Shown here: positions 18,009-26,885 of the stretch, one piece after another
Layout of the letters: every line of letters begins with the position of its first letter
How positions within the stretch are numbered: position 1 is the stretch's first letter
NCBI GenBank assembly: GCA_025350965.1
Contig: JANXWV010000027.1
Location: 1 to 64,000, forward strand
Direction of reading: 5' to 3'
DNA length: 64,000 bases
Origin: Rhizobacter sp.
GTDB taxonomy: Bacteria; Pseudomonadota; Gammaproteobacteria; Burkholderiales; Burkholderiaceae_C
Notes under the pieces: model-generated
What the model was told of the DNA's origin: nothing
The model's database searches: none
Seen by the model: only the letters and a program-made list of their open reading frames with translations
Made by a program: the position numbers and the translations under genes

Positions 18009-18625
18009 CAGTGCACCTCCCGCAGCGCGATCACGGCCGCGCGGGCGCGGTCGAGAAACACGCGCTTGTCTTCGCCTGGGGCGAGCGTGAGGGGGGCTCC
18101 GAACGTGACCGAGCAGAGTATGGGCACTGGCACCACTTCGCCCTTGGGCATGACGCGCTGCACGTTGTCGATCCAGGTCGGGATGAGCTGCACCTCGGGG
18201 AAGGCCTCGGCCAGGTGGTACAGCCCGGCCTTGAACAGCGCGGGCTCGGCCTGGTGGCCGCGCGTGCCCTCGGGGAAGATCACCAGCGAGTCGCCGTTGC
18301 GCAGCGCCTCCATCAGCGGTTCGAGCGGGTCTTCGTCGTCCACCCGCTGCCGACTCACGTAGACCGCGTTGAACACCTCGCGCGTGATCCAGTGTTTGAG
18401 CTTCGACGAGGTCCAGTAGTCGCGCGCCGCAATCGGCCGCGTGACGGCGCGCAGGTCGCCGGGCAGCGCAGCCCAGATCAACACCCAGTCGAAGTGGCTC
18501 TGGTGGTTGGCGAAGTAGATGCGCTGCTCGGCCTTCGGCGGTGAGCCGAGCCAGTGGCCTTGCGCACCGGTGATGAGGCGGGCGATGCCGGCAAGAAGAA
18601 GGCCGGCGGCTTCGGGGAGGGTCAT
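18008..18625 (-). CDS. Lysophospholipid (1-acylglycerol-3-phosphate) acyltransferase
   Basis: PlsC-family acyltransferase of 205 residues, acting on the inner membrane. The catalytic HX4D box is in YFANHQSHFDWV (H41, D46) and the glycerophosphate-binding box is VIFPEGTRGHQ. A short hydrophobic N-terminus (LPEAAGLLLAGIARLI) anchors it. ATG 18625 begins that segment; the open frame upstream is not supported. It is directly followed by the CdsA-like gene, so the two would channel lysophosphatidate to CDP-diacylglycerol. Confidence 0.9.
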   Translation of the reverse strand: MTLPEAAGLLLAGIARLITGAQGHWLGSPPKAEQRIYFANHQSHFDWVLIWAALPGDLRAVTRPIAARDYWTSSKLKHWITREVFNAVYVSRQRVDDEDPLEPLMEALRNGDSLVIFPEGTRGHQAEPALFKAGLYHLAEAFPEVQLIPTWIDNVQRVMPKGEVVPVPILCSVTFGAPLTLAPGEDKRVFLDRARAAVIALREVH

Positions 18626-18697
18626 GCCCGCGATGCTAGTGCAGTGCGCTGCGCACTCCGGTGGCTCGCGGCCCGTGCCACTGCACATGCGAGACCA

Positions 18698-18734
18698 CCA
18701 ACGACAAAGGGCACCGAAGTGCCCCTTGGGTTGG
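18698..18734. terminator. Hairpin downstream of PEP-CTERM remnant
   Basis: GGGCAC-CGAA-GTGCCC with flanking AA/TT and CCAAC/GTTGG pairing extends the stem with small bulges. It lies 18 bases beyond the stop of the PEP-CTERM remnant on the minus strand, the same placement as the terminator of the intact PEP-CTERM gene at 46846. Termination is inferred. Confidence 0.5.
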
Positions 18735-18751
18735 CCGAAAACCCGCAGCGT

Positions 18752-18877
18752 TCAGGCGCGGCGACGGCGGCGTGCCATGAAGGCGGCGACCCCCAGGCCG
18801 CCGAGCATCAGCGCATAGGTTTCAGGCTCGGGCACCGCGTTGGTGGTGACACTGAGGCTATGAAATTGTGTCGGCAT
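18752..18877 (-). pseudogene. Orphan PEP-CTERM sorting signal (gene remnant)
   Basis: Minus-strand translation gives a C-terminus with the motif AVPEPETYALML, a hydrophobic stretch GGLGVAAFM and the basic end ARRRRA-stop. This is a complete PEP-CTERM (exosortase) sorting tag. Only about 40 residues precede the stop before the frame runs into a 7-base tandem repeat and, further out, a stop near 18935. No secreted domain or signal peptide is present. I read it as the 3' end of a deleted PEP-CTERM gene that kept its terminator. The rest of the 344-base gap between plsC and purH (18626-18969) shows no other gene. Confidence 0.65.
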
Positions 18878-18892
18878 CCGGCATCCGGCATC
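18872..18892. repeat. Three tandem copies of CGGCATC
   Basis: Three perfect 7-base units at the broken 5' end of the PEP-CTERM remnant. A partial further copy (GGCATC) follows at 18902-18907. A slippage-prone tract at a deletion edge would fit the remnant reading. Confidence 0.7.
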
Positions 18893-18969
18893 CGGCCGGC
18901 TGGCATCCTCTGATCGGAGGGCGGCGAGCAGTCAATCCGTCCGTGCGTCGGCGCTGCTTCAGTGCCGCT

Positions 18970-20568
18970 TCAGTGCCGGAAGTGCCTGACGCCGGTCAGT
19001 ACCATCGCGATGCCGCGTTCGTTCGCGGCCGCGATCACCTCGTCGTCGCGCACCGAGCCGCCGGGCTGGATGACGCATGACGCGCCGGCGTCGATCACCA
19101 CGTCGAGCCCGTCGCGGAATGGGAAGAAGGCGTCGCTCGCCACCGCTGAGCCGGCCAACGTCAGGCCGGCGTTTGCGGCCTTGATGCTGGCGATGCGGGC
19201 CGAGTCGATGCGGCTCATCTGGCCCGCGCCCACGCCCAGCGTCATGCCGCCACCGCAGAACACGATGGCGTTGCTCTTCACGTACTTCGCGACCTTCCAT
19301 GCGAACAGCAGGTCGCGCAGTTGCTCGGGCGTGGGCTGCTTGACGGTCACGACCTTCAGCTCAGCCAACGTCATCTCGCGGTTGTCTGCGCTCTGGATCA
19401 ACAGGCCCGAGCCAACGCGCTTCACGTCTTGCGCGTTGCGGCCATGTTCCCAGGCGGTGGCGCCACCGGCCTTGGGCAAGGCGATCTGCAACACCCGCGT
19501 GTTCGGCTTCGCCTTGAAAAGCGCAAGCGCCTCGGGCGTGAAGCTGGTGGCGATCAGCACCTCGACGAACTGCTTTGCAACAAGTGCCGCACCAGCCGCG
19601 TCGAGTTCGCCGTTGAACGCAATGATGCCGCCGAAGGCCGAGGTCGGGTCGGTCTTGAAGGCCTTGGCGTAGGCCTCGGCGGTGCCAGCAGCCACAGCCA
19701 CGCCGCACGGGTTGGCGTGCTTGACGATCACGCATGCGGGTTCAGTGAACGACTTGACGCACTCCCACGCCGCATCGGCATCGGCGATGTTGTTGTACGA
19801 GAGTTCCTTGCCCTGAAGTTGCACGGCCGTGACGAGCGAGCCCGGCGCGGGGTGCAGGTCGCGGTAGAACGCGGCGCTCTGGTGCGGGTTCTCGCCGTAG
19901 CGCAGGTCTTGCAGCTTGACGAAGCGGGCATTGCTTTGCGCGGGGAACTCGCTTCGCGTGCCATCGGCGTTGAGCGATGACAGGTAGTCGCTGATCGCGC
20001 CGTCGTAGTTGGCGATGCGGTTGAACGCGGCAACCGCCAGCGCGAACTTCGTGGCCTGCGAGATGCCGCCCGCTTGCAGCTCGGCCAACACGCCGCCGTA
20101 TTGCGAAGCGTCGGTCAGCACGGCCACGTCCTTCCAGTTCTTTGCGGCCGAACGCACCATCGCCGGGCCGCCAATGTCGATGTTCTCGATCGCGTCATCG
20201 AGGGTGCAACCGGCCTTGGCCACGGTCGCCTCGAACGGGTACAGGTTGACGACCAGGATGTCGATCGTCGCGATGCCGTGGTGGGAAAGAGCCGCCATGT
20301 GGGCCGGCACATCGCGCCGTGCCAGCAGGCCGCCGTGAATCGTGGGGTGCAGGGTCTTGACCCGGCCGTCGAGCATTTCCGGGAAGCCCGTGTGATCGGC
20401 CACCTCGGTGACGGGCAGGCCCGCGTCGGCCAGCATCTTCGCGGTGCCGCCGGTCGAGAGCAGGCGCACGCCCAGCGTGTGCAGCGCACGCGCGAAGTCG
20501 AGCACGCCGGTTTTGTCGGAGACCGACAGCAGCGCGGTCAGCGCGGTGGCGTTGGAGGCATTCGTCAT
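18970..20568 (-). CDS. purH: Bifunctional AICAR transformylase / IMP cyclohydrolase
   Basis: Carries out the last two steps of IMP synthesis. 532 residues. The N-terminal IMP cyclohydrolase (MGS-like) domain shows [28 protein letters not shown] and [12 protein letters not shown]. The C-terminal AICAR transformylase has [33 protein letters not shown] and the late [17 protein letters not shown] 20568 overlaps the fis stop in ATGA (20565-20568), which sets the start and shows coupling to fis. An 11-base duplication (CTTCAGTGCCG twice) covers the stop region. The dusB-fis-purH order is a betaproteobacterial variant of dusB-fis. Confidence 0.97.
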   Translation of the reverse strand: MTNASNATALTALLSVSDKTGVLDFARALHTLGVRLLSTGGTAKMLADAGLPVTEVADHTGFPEMLDGRVKTLHPTIHGGLLARRDVPAHMAALSHHGIATIDILVVNLYPFEATVAKAGCTLDDAIENIDIGGPAMVRSAAKNWKDVAVLTDASQYGGVLAELQAGGISQATKFALAVAAFNRIANYDGAISDYLSSLNADGTRSEFPAQSNARFVKLQDLRYGENPHQSAAFYRDLHPAPGSLVTAVQLQGKELSYNNIADADAAWECVKSFTEPACVIVKHANPCGVAVAAGTAEAYAKAFKTDPTSAFGGIIAFNGELDAAGAALVAKQFVEVLIATSFTPEALALFKAKPNTRVLQIALPKAGGATAWEHGRNAQDVKRVGSGLLIQSADNREMTLAELKVVTVKQPTPEQLRDLLFAWKVAKYVKSNAIVFCGGGMTLGVGAGQMSRIDSARIASIKAANAGLTLAGSAVASDAFFPFRDGLDVVIDAGASCVIQPGGSVRDDEVIAAANERGIAMVLTGVRHFRH

Positions 20569-20804
20569 TTGGTGATCTTGTGGTCGAGCAGCTTGCGCCG
20601 CAGCGTGTTGCGGTTGATGCCCAGCCATTCGGCGGCGCGGCTCTGGTTGTTGTCGGCCTGCTTCATCACGACTTCGAGCAACGGCTTCTCCACCACGCCG
20701 AGAATCATCTCGTACATGGCGGTCGGCTCGATGCCGCGCAGGTCCTTGAAATACTGCTCCAGGCTGTCGCGGATGCAGGCCTCGATGTGTTTTGGTTTGC
20801 TCAT
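20565..20804 (-). CDS. fis: Fis family DNA-binding protein
   Basis: Nucleoid-associated regulator of 79 residues, short because betaproteobacterial Fis proteins keep mainly the dimerisation helices and the C-terminal helix-turn-helix. The HTH is [24 protein letters not shown], the Fis hallmark. Its start overlaps the dusB stop (20801-20804) and its stop overlaps the purH start, so the level of Fis is tied to both neighbours by translational coupling. That the dusB promoter carries growth-rate control, as in enteric bacteria, is inference. Confidence 0.95.
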   Translation of the reverse strand: MSKPKHIEACIRDSLEQYFKDLRGIEPTAMYEMILGVVEKPLLEVVMKQADNNQSRAAEWLGINRNTLRRKLLDHKITK

Positions 20805-21850
20805 GCCCTGGCTTCGGTGATGTCGTTGATGCACGGCTCGTTGGCCGCCTGGATGGATGGCAACAACCGGTGCGTGTCGGCCAGCGCATCGAACCAGTCG
20901 GTCACCGCGTTCACTTGTGTCTCGCAGGTTTCGAGCAGGTTCATCTCGGCGCGAAAGGCCTCGCCGCCCGGCAGTGCCCGCACCGCCCAGCCGATGTGCT
21001 TGCGGGCGGTGCGCACGCCGGCATATTCGCCGTACAGACCGTAGTGGTCGTGCAGGTGTTCGAGGAGCCAGGCCTTGGCCTGCAGCACGCTCGGCGCGGC
21101 CAGGTGCTCGCCGGTGGCGAGGAAGTGCGCGATCTCGCGGAAGATCCACGGCCGGCCTTGCGCGGCGCGGCCGATCATGATGGCGTCGGCGCCGGTGGCC
21201 TTGAGCACATCGCGCGCCTTCTCGGGCGAGTCGATGTCGCCGTTGGCGACCACCGGAATGCGCAGTGCGGCCTTCACGGCGGCCACGGTGTCGTACTCGG
21301 CCACGCCCTTGTAGCCCTGCTCGCGGGTGCGGCCATGGACCGTGACCATCGCGATGCCGGCGCTCTCGGCGGCGCCTGCGATGCGCACCGCGTTGCGCTG
21401 CGCGTCGCACCAGCCGGTGCGCATCTTCAGTGTCACCGGCACGTGGCGCGGTGCGCATGCGGCGACCACGGCTTCGATGATCTGCAGCGCCAGCGGCTCG
21501 TCCTGCATCAGCGCCGAGCCGGCCCACTTGTTGCACACCTTCTTCGCCGGGCAGCCCATGTTGATGTCGATGATCTGCGCGCCGCGGTCGATGTTGTAGG
21601 CCGCAGCCTCGGCCATCATCTGCGCATCGGTGCCGGCGATCTGCACCGCGATGGGCGCCGCCTCGCCGTCGTGGTTGGCGCGCCGGCTCGTCTTCAGGCT
21701 GGCCCACAGGTCCTTGCGCGAGGTGACCATCTCGCTGACTGCGTACCCCGCGCCGAGGCGTTTGCAAAGCTGGCGAAAGGGCCTGTCGGTCACGCCCGCC
21801 ATCGGGGCGGCAAAGAGCCGATTCGGCAGCAGGATGGAACCGATCATCAT
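20801..21850 (-). CDS. dusB: tRNA-dihydrouridine synthase B
   Basis: FMN enzyme that reduces uridine in the tRNA D-loop. 349 residues. Motifs: [17 protein letters not shown], the FMN-side [11 protein letters not shown] with the catalytic Cys, [30 protein letters not shown] and the phosphate-binding [16 protein letters not shown] 21850 (MMIGSIL) is chosen; the next codon is also ATG, and the longer open frame upstream has no family similarity. It is first in the dusB-fis-purH unit. Confidence 0.96.
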   Translation of the reverse strand: MMIGSILLPNRLFAAPMAGVTDRPFRQLCKRLGAGYAVSEMVTSRKDLWASLKTSRRANHDGEAAPIAVQIAGTDAQMMAEAAAYNIDRGAQIIDINMGCPAKKVCNKWAGSALMQDEPLALQIIEAVVAACAPRHVPVTLKMRTGWCDAQRNAVRIAGAAESAGIAMVTVHGRTREQGYKGVAEYDTVAAVKAALRIPVVANGDIDSPEKARDVLKATGADAIMIGRAAQGRPWIFREIAHFLATGEHLAAPSVLQAKAWLLEHLHDHYGLYGEYAGVRTARKHIGWAVRALPGGEAFRAEMNLLETCETQVNAVTDWFDALADTHRLLPSIQAANEPCINDITEARA

Positions 21851-21957
21851 GGTAAGCAAAGCGGATCGGATGTGCTGAAAAAGGAGGCGGGAGTATAGCG
21901 GCGGCGGCGGCATCTTCCGCTACAGCCGGCCGGTCTCGGCCTGCCGATAATCAGGCG

Positions 21958-22443
21958 ATGGAAGCATGGTTGGTATCAATGATGGCGTGGCTCGCATTGC
22001 CGGAATACGGCTTGAGCACAGTGTTCATCGTGTCCTTCGTGTCGGCGACGTTGTTGCCACTTGGGTCGGAGCCGGCCGTCTTCGGCCTCGTCAAGCTGAA
22101 CCCATCGCTGTTCTGGTCAGCCGTGCTGGTGGCCACCGCCGGCAACACGCTCGGCGGTGCGTTCACTTGGTGGAACGGCTACGGCGCCGAGCGGGCCTAC
22201 GAACGCCTCAAACACAGCAAGCCGCCGAATGCGCGCGCGCTGCGCTGGTTGGAACGCCTGGGCGCGAAGGCCTGCCTGCTGTCGTTCCTGCCTGTGGTGG
22301 GCGACCCGTTGTGTGCCGTGGCGGGTTGGCTCAAGCTGCCGTTTTGGCCCTGCGTGGCCTACATGGCCCTCGGCAAGTTCGGGCGCTACCTGGTGATGAC
22401 CGTGTTGCTGGTCTGGGTGTTTCCGGGGCAGCTCACACCGTAG
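21958..22443 (+). CDS. YqaA family membrane protein
   Basis: 161 residues with about four hydrophobic segments (TVFIVSFVSATLLPLGSEP, NPSLFWSAVLVATAGNTLGG, VAYMALGKFGRYLVMTVLLVWVF). The motifs LPLGSEP and the GNTLGG-x-TWW stretch are characteristic of YqaA, a small relative of the SNARE-associated/DedA fold. It is an inner-membrane protein; the molecular role is not known, and DedA relatives move lipids. It is divergent from dusB with about 100 bases between. Confidence 0.88.
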   Translation: MEAWLVSMMAWLALPEYGLSTVFIVSFVSATLLPLGSEPAVFGLVKLNPSLFWSAVLVATAGNTLGGAFTWWNGYGAERAYERLKHSKPPNARALRWLERLGAKACLLSFLPVVGDPLCAVAGWLKLPFWPCVAYMALGKFGRYLVMTVLLVWVFPGQLTP

Positions 22444-22500
22444 ATGCGGCGGCAAGTGCGAGCCGGCCCTTCGGCACGCGCTCGCGCTCGCATCGCGCGT

Positions 22501-23031
22501 TCAGCCGGCGCTTGTCTTGCGTGCGGCGCGCTTGGCTGCAGGCTTGGGTTGGGCTGCTTTCGCGCTGGGCGTCTTCGCCGGTGCAGCCTTGGCGGGGGCG
22601 GCTTTGGCGAGCTTGGCAACTTGTGCGCTGAGCGCATCGATGCGCGCCACCATGGCCGCCACGTCTTTCGCCGACGGCACGCCGAGCTTGTGCATCGCCT
22701 TCGAAGTGCGGTCTTCAAAGATGCTCTCGAGCTTGTCCCAGTGCTGGCCGGCCTTGGCCTGCACGTCACCAGCCATGTTCGTCATCTTGCTGGTCACTTC
22801 GCTGATCTTGCCTTCCGCTGCGCTCTGCGTCTTCTTCTGCAGCGAGGTGCCTTCCTGCACCAGGGTCTCGAACACCTTGGTGCCCTCGGCCTGCGCCCGC
22901 GCGAACGCGCCCATGCCTGCGAGCCAGATCTGGTGTGCCGACTCCTTCACCTGCCCGGCCAGGGCGCTGTCGAACAGCTTGCCGCTGGCGGCGGCCTGCT
23001 TGTCTGCCATCTGCTTGAGTTTTTTGACCAT
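22501..23031 (-). CDS. Phasin (polyhydroxyalkanoate granule-associated protein)
   Basis: 176 residues. The N-terminal 120 residues form an amphipathic helical phasin domain (KESAHQIWLAGMGAFARAQAEG is the typical PhaI/PhaF segment). A leucine-zipper-like stretch follows (VAAMVARIDALSAQVAKLAKA), then a Lys/Ala/Pro-rich tail (AKAAQPKPAAKRAARK) like the histone-like tail of PhaF, which binds DNA. Such proteins coat PHA granules and can tether them to the nucleoid. It is divergent from the fatty acyl-CoA reductase gene with a 214-base shared upstream region. No PHA synthase is in the window. Confidence 0.9.
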   Translation of the reverse strand: MVKKLKQMADKQAAASGKLFDSALAGQVKESAHQIWLAGMGAFARAQAEGTKVFETLVQEGTSLQKKTQSAAEGKISEVTSKMTNMAGDVQAKAGQHWDKLESIFEDRTSKAMHKLGVPSAKDVAAMVARIDALSAQVAKLAKAAPAKAAPAKTPSAKAAQPKPAAKRAARKTSAG

Positions 23032-23245
23032 GATGAGTCTCCTGGGCGTGGATGGGATCTCCGGACCACCCCTGCACAGCGGCGGTACTCGCGACTATAT
23101 GAGCCGGTTGCAGGATTGGCAGCCGGTTTCGCTAGGGTGGGTCGTCTAGTGCGGCCGCTCTGTGGCGCTCGGGGTAAATCGGCAGCGCTGGTGCAGGGCG
23201 CCTGGTCAAGAATGCGCGCTGCTTCAACGCCCCCGGAGACCCTGC

Positions 23246-25255
23246 ATGCACTACTTCGTCACCGGCGCGACCGGCTTCATTGGCAAGCGCCTCGTCAAGA
23301 CCTTGTTGGCGCGGCGCGGTGCGGTGGTGCACTTCCTGGTGCGGCCGGAAAGCATGGGCAAGGTCGATGCACTGCTGGCGTATTGGGGACTGTCGGGCGC
23401 CGCTGCGAAGCGCCGCGCCATTCCCGTGGCGGGCGACCTGACTTCCAAGAAGCTCGGTGTGTCGACCGATGACCTCAAGAAGCTCAAGGGCAGCATCGAC
23501 CACGTCTACCACCTCGCGGCGGTGTACGACCTGTCGGCCGACGAGGCCGCGCAGGTTCGCGTGAACATCGAGGGCACGCGCAACGCCGTCGAGTTCGCGA
23601 AGGCTGTCGACGCGGGCCAGCTGCACCACGTCAGCTCGATCGCCGCCGCGGGCCTGTACGAAGGCGTGTTCCGCGAAGACATGTTCGACGAAGCCGAAGG
23701 CCTGGATCACCCGTATTTCATGACAAAGCACGAGAGCGAGAAGATCGTGCGCAAGGAGTCGAAGGTGCCCTGGACGGTGTACCGCCCCGCGCTCGTCGTG
23801 GGCGACTCGACCACCGGCGAGATGGACAAGGTCGACGGCCCCTACTACTTCTTCAAGCTGATCCAGCGCATGCGCCAGATCCTGCCGCCGTGGATGCCGA
23901 GCATCGGGCTCGAAGGCGGGCGCATCAACATCGTGCCAGTCGATTTCGTGGTGGCGGCGCTCGACCACATCAGCCACTCGAAGGGCGAGCTGAACCGAAG
24001 GTGCTTCCACCTCGTCGACCCCGAGGGCTACCGCGTCGGCGACGTGCTCGACATCTTCAGCAAGGCCGCCCACGCGCCGAAGATGAACGTGTTCGTGAAC
24101 GCGGCGCTGCTCGGTTTCATCCCGAAGAGCGTGAAAAAGGGAATGATGGCGCTGGCCCCGGTACGCCGCGTGCGCAACGCGGTCATGAAAGACCTCGGCC
24201 TGCCTGACGACATGTTTACCTTCATCAACTTCCCGACGCGCTACGACTGCCGCGAAGCGCAGGCGGCGCTGAAGGGCTCGGGCATCGCGTGCCCGAAGCT
24301 GGCCGACTACGGCTGGCGCCTGTGGGACTACTGGGAGCGCCATCTCGACCCGGCGCTGTCGATCGACCGTTCGCTGCGCGGCACGGTGGCGGGCAAGGTA
24401 GTGCTGGTCACCGGTGGCTCGTCGGGCATCGGCCTGGCTGCGGCGGTGAAGTTCGCGCAGGCCGGTGCCGTCACCGTGATCTGCGCGCGTGATGCAGCCA
24501 AGCTCGCAGAGGCGAAGGCCGAGATCCTGGCGGCCGCAGGCAATGGCGCGACCGTGTTCACCTACTCGGCCGACATTGCCGACGAAGCCAGCTGCAAAGC
24601 GCTCGTCGAAGCTCTGAATGCCGAGCATGGTGGCGTCGACTACCTGATCAACAATGCCGGCCGCTCGATCCGCCGCGCGATCGAGGCGAGCTACGAGCGC
24701 TTCCACGACTTCGAGCGCACGATGCAGCTCAACTACTTCGGCGCGCTGCGCATCACGATGGCGCTGCTGCCCGGGATGGTGGCGAAGAAGAAGGGCCACA
24801 TCGTCAACATCAGCTCGATCAGCGTGCTCGTCAACGCGCCTCGCTTCTCGGCCTACGTGGCCAGCAAGGCGGCACTCGACGCGTGGACGCGCTGCGCCGC
24901 GAGCGAGTACGCCGACCAGGGCGTGAGCTTCACGACGGTGAACATGCCACTCGTGCGCACGCCGATGACGGCGCCGACGAAGATCTACGACAACATGCCG
25001 CTGCTCTCGACCGACGAAGCGTCCGACCTGATCGTACAGGCGTGCGTGGACAAGCCGGTGCGCGTGGCGACCCGCCTTGGCATTGCGGTCGAGTTGCTGC
25101 ACGCTGCCGTGCCACGCATCACGCAGATCCTGATGAACACGACCTTCCGCATGTTCCCCGACAGTGCCGCGGCGAAGGGCGAGAAGCTGGGCAAACCGAC
25201 GCTGTCACCCGAGGCCATTGCGATGGCCCAGATGATGCGCGGCATTCACTTCTGA
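23246..25255 (+). CDS. Two-domain fatty acyl-CoA reductase (wax-ester type)
   Basis: 669 residues in two reductase modules. The N-terminal module is an extended SDR: NAD(P) motif GATGFIG (7-13), HLAAVYDLSADE, IAAAGLYEGVFREDM, and YFMTK (Tyr157, Lys161). The C-terminal module is a classical SDR: VTGGSSGIG (about 387-395), NNAGRSIRRA, HIVNISSISV and YVASK (Tyr537, Lys541). From memory it matches along its whole length the Marinobacter enzymes that reduce acyl-CoA to fatty alcohol through the aldehyde, including GDLTSKKLG, STTGEMDKVDGPYYFFK and the ending MMRGI. It is probably NADPH-dependent and soluble or membrane-peripheral. Whether a wax synthase partner exists is not visible here. ATG 23246 opens the NAD domain directly. 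It ends in a 10-base convergent overlap with the lipoprotein gene. Confidence 0.88.
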   Translation: MHYFVTGATGFIGKRLVKTLLARRGAVVHFLVRPESMGKVDALLAYWGLSGAAAKRRAIPVAGDLTSKKLGVSTDDLKKLKGSIDHVYHLAAVYDLSADEAAQVRVNIEGTRNAVEFAKAVDAGQLHHVSSIAAAGLYEGVFREDMFDEAEGLDHPYFMTKHESEKIVRKESKVPWTVYRPALVVGDSTTGEMDKVDGPYYFFKLIQRMRQILPPWMPSIGLEGGRINIVPVDFVVAALDHISHSKGELNRRCFHLVDPEGYRVGDVLDIFSKAAHAPKMNVFVNAALLGFIPKSVKKGMMALAPVRRVRNAVMKDLGLPDDMFTFINFPTRYDCREAQAALKGSGIACPKLADYGWRLWDYWERHLDPALSIDRSLRGTVAGKVVLVTGGSSGIGLAAAVKFAQAGAVTVICARDAAKLAEAKAEILAAAGNGATVFTYSADIADEASCKALVEALNAEHGGVDYLINNAGRSIRRAIEASYERFHDFERTMQLNYFGALRITMALLPGMVAKKKGHIVNISSISVLVNAPRFSAYVASKAALDAWTRCAASEYADQGVSFTTVNMPLVRTPMTAPTKIYDNMPLLSTDEASDLIVQACVDKPVRVATRLGIAVELLHAAVPRITQILMNTTFRMFPDSAAAKGEKLGKPTLSPEAIAMAQMMRGIHF

Positions 25256-25905
25256 GCGGCTGTCACCAGTGGCGCGGTTGCGGCGGCGACGCGCCGCAGC
25301 AGTTCCGTGACCACGCCTGCCTGGGCTTGAGCGGTGTCCGCCGCAGCGGGCAATGCATATGTCAACTCGACTGCTCGCAGCGTGCGCGGCGCCGCACCTG
25401 CGCTGCTGATCGTGACGCGGGCGCGTGCCTGCAGCTGCTGCGAGTTGCGCACGAAGTCCATGGGGACCATGTCGACCTGCAACGCCAGGCTGGGCTCGCG
25501 GTCGCCGCAAGTGCTTTCGCACAACTCCCAGCCTGGCAATTGCTGGCGCAGCGCCGAGATGAATTCGCGCGACACGCCGATCTCGATGCGCTCTGCCCAG
25601 TAGGTGTTCGGCCACTCTGCCAGAGTGCTGGCATCGGCGCGAAAACGCACGCGGCGCGAAACGAGGTACTCGGGGATGCCGACACGGCGGATCGCCAGCA
25701 GCTTGGGGCTGGCTGCACCGGGTGTCGCCGGCGCTTCGGTGGCGGCGGCGGCCAGGCCGCTCGCGACGGCAGGCGGCAGCGACAACAGGATCGGCGCCGG
25801 TGACGGTGACGCGCAACCGCCCAGCAGCGCCGCAGCCGCAGCCACGATCAGAGCAAACGCCGTCGCCGGCGAGTTGGGGGTCGACAGCGGCTGGGTTGCA
25901 TTCAT
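25246..25905 (-). CDS. PqiC/ABC-type transport auxiliary lipoprotein
   Basis: 219 residues with a lipoprotein signal: AFALIVAAAAALLGGC, so Cys at about residue 31 is lipidated. The mature part fits the ABC-transport auxiliary (DUF330/PqiC-like) fold: LLAIRRVGIPEYLVSRRVRF, LAEWPNTYWAERI and the late AVELTYALP. It sits last in an MlaE-MlaF-MlaD series, overlapping the mlaD stop in ATGA (25902-25905). PqiC-type lipoproteins sit in the outer membrane and work with MCE proteins in lipid transport. An Ala/Pro-rich spacer follows the Cys. Confidence 0.85.
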   Translation of the reverse strand: MNATQPLSTPNSPATAFALIVAAAAALLGGCASPSPAPILLSLPPAVASGLAAAATEAPATPGAASPKLLAIRRVGIPEYLVSRRVRFRADASTLAEWPNTYWAERIEIGVSREFISALRQQLPGWELCESTCGDREPSLALQVDMVPMDFVRNSQQLQARARVTISSAGAAPRTLRAVELTYALPAAADTAQAQAGVVTELLRRVAAATAPLVTAAQK

Positions 25906-26885
25906 TCGCGCTTGTTCCCGAAGATGATGGCGTTGGGCTTTTCTTCCAGCAATTCGCTCCAGTCGCGCAGGCCGCGGGCGGCTTGCGACAGGTCGCGAAT
26001 GGCCGCGTCGAGGTCGCCGCGAAGTGGTGCGCCGGGGGCGGTGAGTTCGGCGACGCGGTTCATCGCCAGGCGCGCAGACTCGGTCGCTTCGCGTGCGCTG
26101 ACCAGCGTGCGTTGCAACTCCGGCTGCGCGGCGGTCACCGTGTTGCGGGTTGCTTCCGAGAGTTGCGTGATTGACGCAAGCGTGGCGCCGGACGTGAGCT
26201 GCACCTGCTTCACGGCCTCACTGGCCACGCCCAGCGTGAGCCGCGCATCGCGCCCGCTTTGTGCCAGCTCCACGGCCGCGCCGCCGATCAGCTTCTGCGT
26301 GGCGTCGAGCACGTGCTGCACCGTCACGAGCGTGCTGCGCAGTTCCTTCACGGTGTCGCGCACCTCCTGCACGGTGTCGCGCAGCGGCAGGTCGGCCACC
26401 TGGTCGATGAGTGCGCCGAAGCGGTCGCCCAGCGCCGGAATCTCGAGCCTGCTGCCATCGCCGGTCAGCGTAGACGGCGTGTTCGGGGCGAAGTCGAGCT
26501 CCACCGACTTCTGCCCGGTGACGAAGCTCTGCGCCACCAGCCGGGCGCGCAAGCCGCGCAAGACGAGGTTGGGCAGGTCGATGGGGGTGTCCTTCGAGCC
26601 GTTGAAGCGCAGCGCGTCGGGTTGAAGGCTCACGCGCACCGGTACCAATGACTTGAGCGAATCGCGGTCGACCTGGATGCCGATCTCTTCGACCTGCCCG
26701 ACCGACACACCGCGGAACGTGACCGGTGCCCCCACGTACAGGCCCGACGCATTGCCCTGGTAGTAGATCATTGCTTCAAGCTGCTTCTTGAACAGGCTGT
26801 TGCCGTTGAGCCAGAGCACGCCGGCCACGATGAGCGCGAGGCCGGCGAGCACGAAGGCACCGATGAGCAGGGCGTTGCGTTTCAT
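25902..26885 (-). CDS. MlaD/MCE family periplasmic lipid-binding protein
   Basis: 327 residues: an N-terminal membrane anchor (ALLIGAFVLAGLALIVAGVLWL), then one MCE domain beginning YYQGNASGLYVGAPVTFRGVSVG, which is the family core. A long helical C-terminal region follows with coiled-coil features (TLVTVQHVLDATQKL, ISDLSQAARGLRDW-type repeats) and would form a needle-like extension. The substrate is expected to be phospholipid. Overlaps of 4 bases on both sides (26882-26885, 25902-25905) tie it to the ATPase and lipoprotein genes. Confidence 0.92.
   Translation of the reverse strand: MKRNALLIGAFVLAGLALIVAGVLWLNGNSLFKKQLEAMIYYQGNASGLYVGAPVTFRGVSVGQVEEIGIQVDRDSLKSLVPVRVSLQPDALRFNGSKDTPIDLPNLVLRGLRARLVAQSFVTGQKSVELDFAPNTPSTLTGDGSRLEIPALGDRFGALIDQVADLPLRDTVQEVRDTVKELRSTLVTVQHVLDATQKLIGGAAVELAQSGRDARLTLGVASEAVKQVQLTSGATLASITQLSEATRNTVTAAQPELQRTLVSAREATESARLAMNRVAELTAPGAPLRGDLDAAIRDLSQAARGLRDWSELLEEKPNAIIFGNKRE

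Noticed and set aside
18872-18892. Possible CRISPR-like short repeats
   Set aside because: Units are only 7 bases and directly joined without spacers, so this is a simple tandem repeat.
23132-25102. Very long open frame antisense to the acyl-CoA reductase
   Set aside because: It mirrors the strong codon bias of the plus-strand gene, has no start signal and no recognisable motif, and ends at an arbitrary place. The same applies to long antisense frames over hmgA, rnb and secA.
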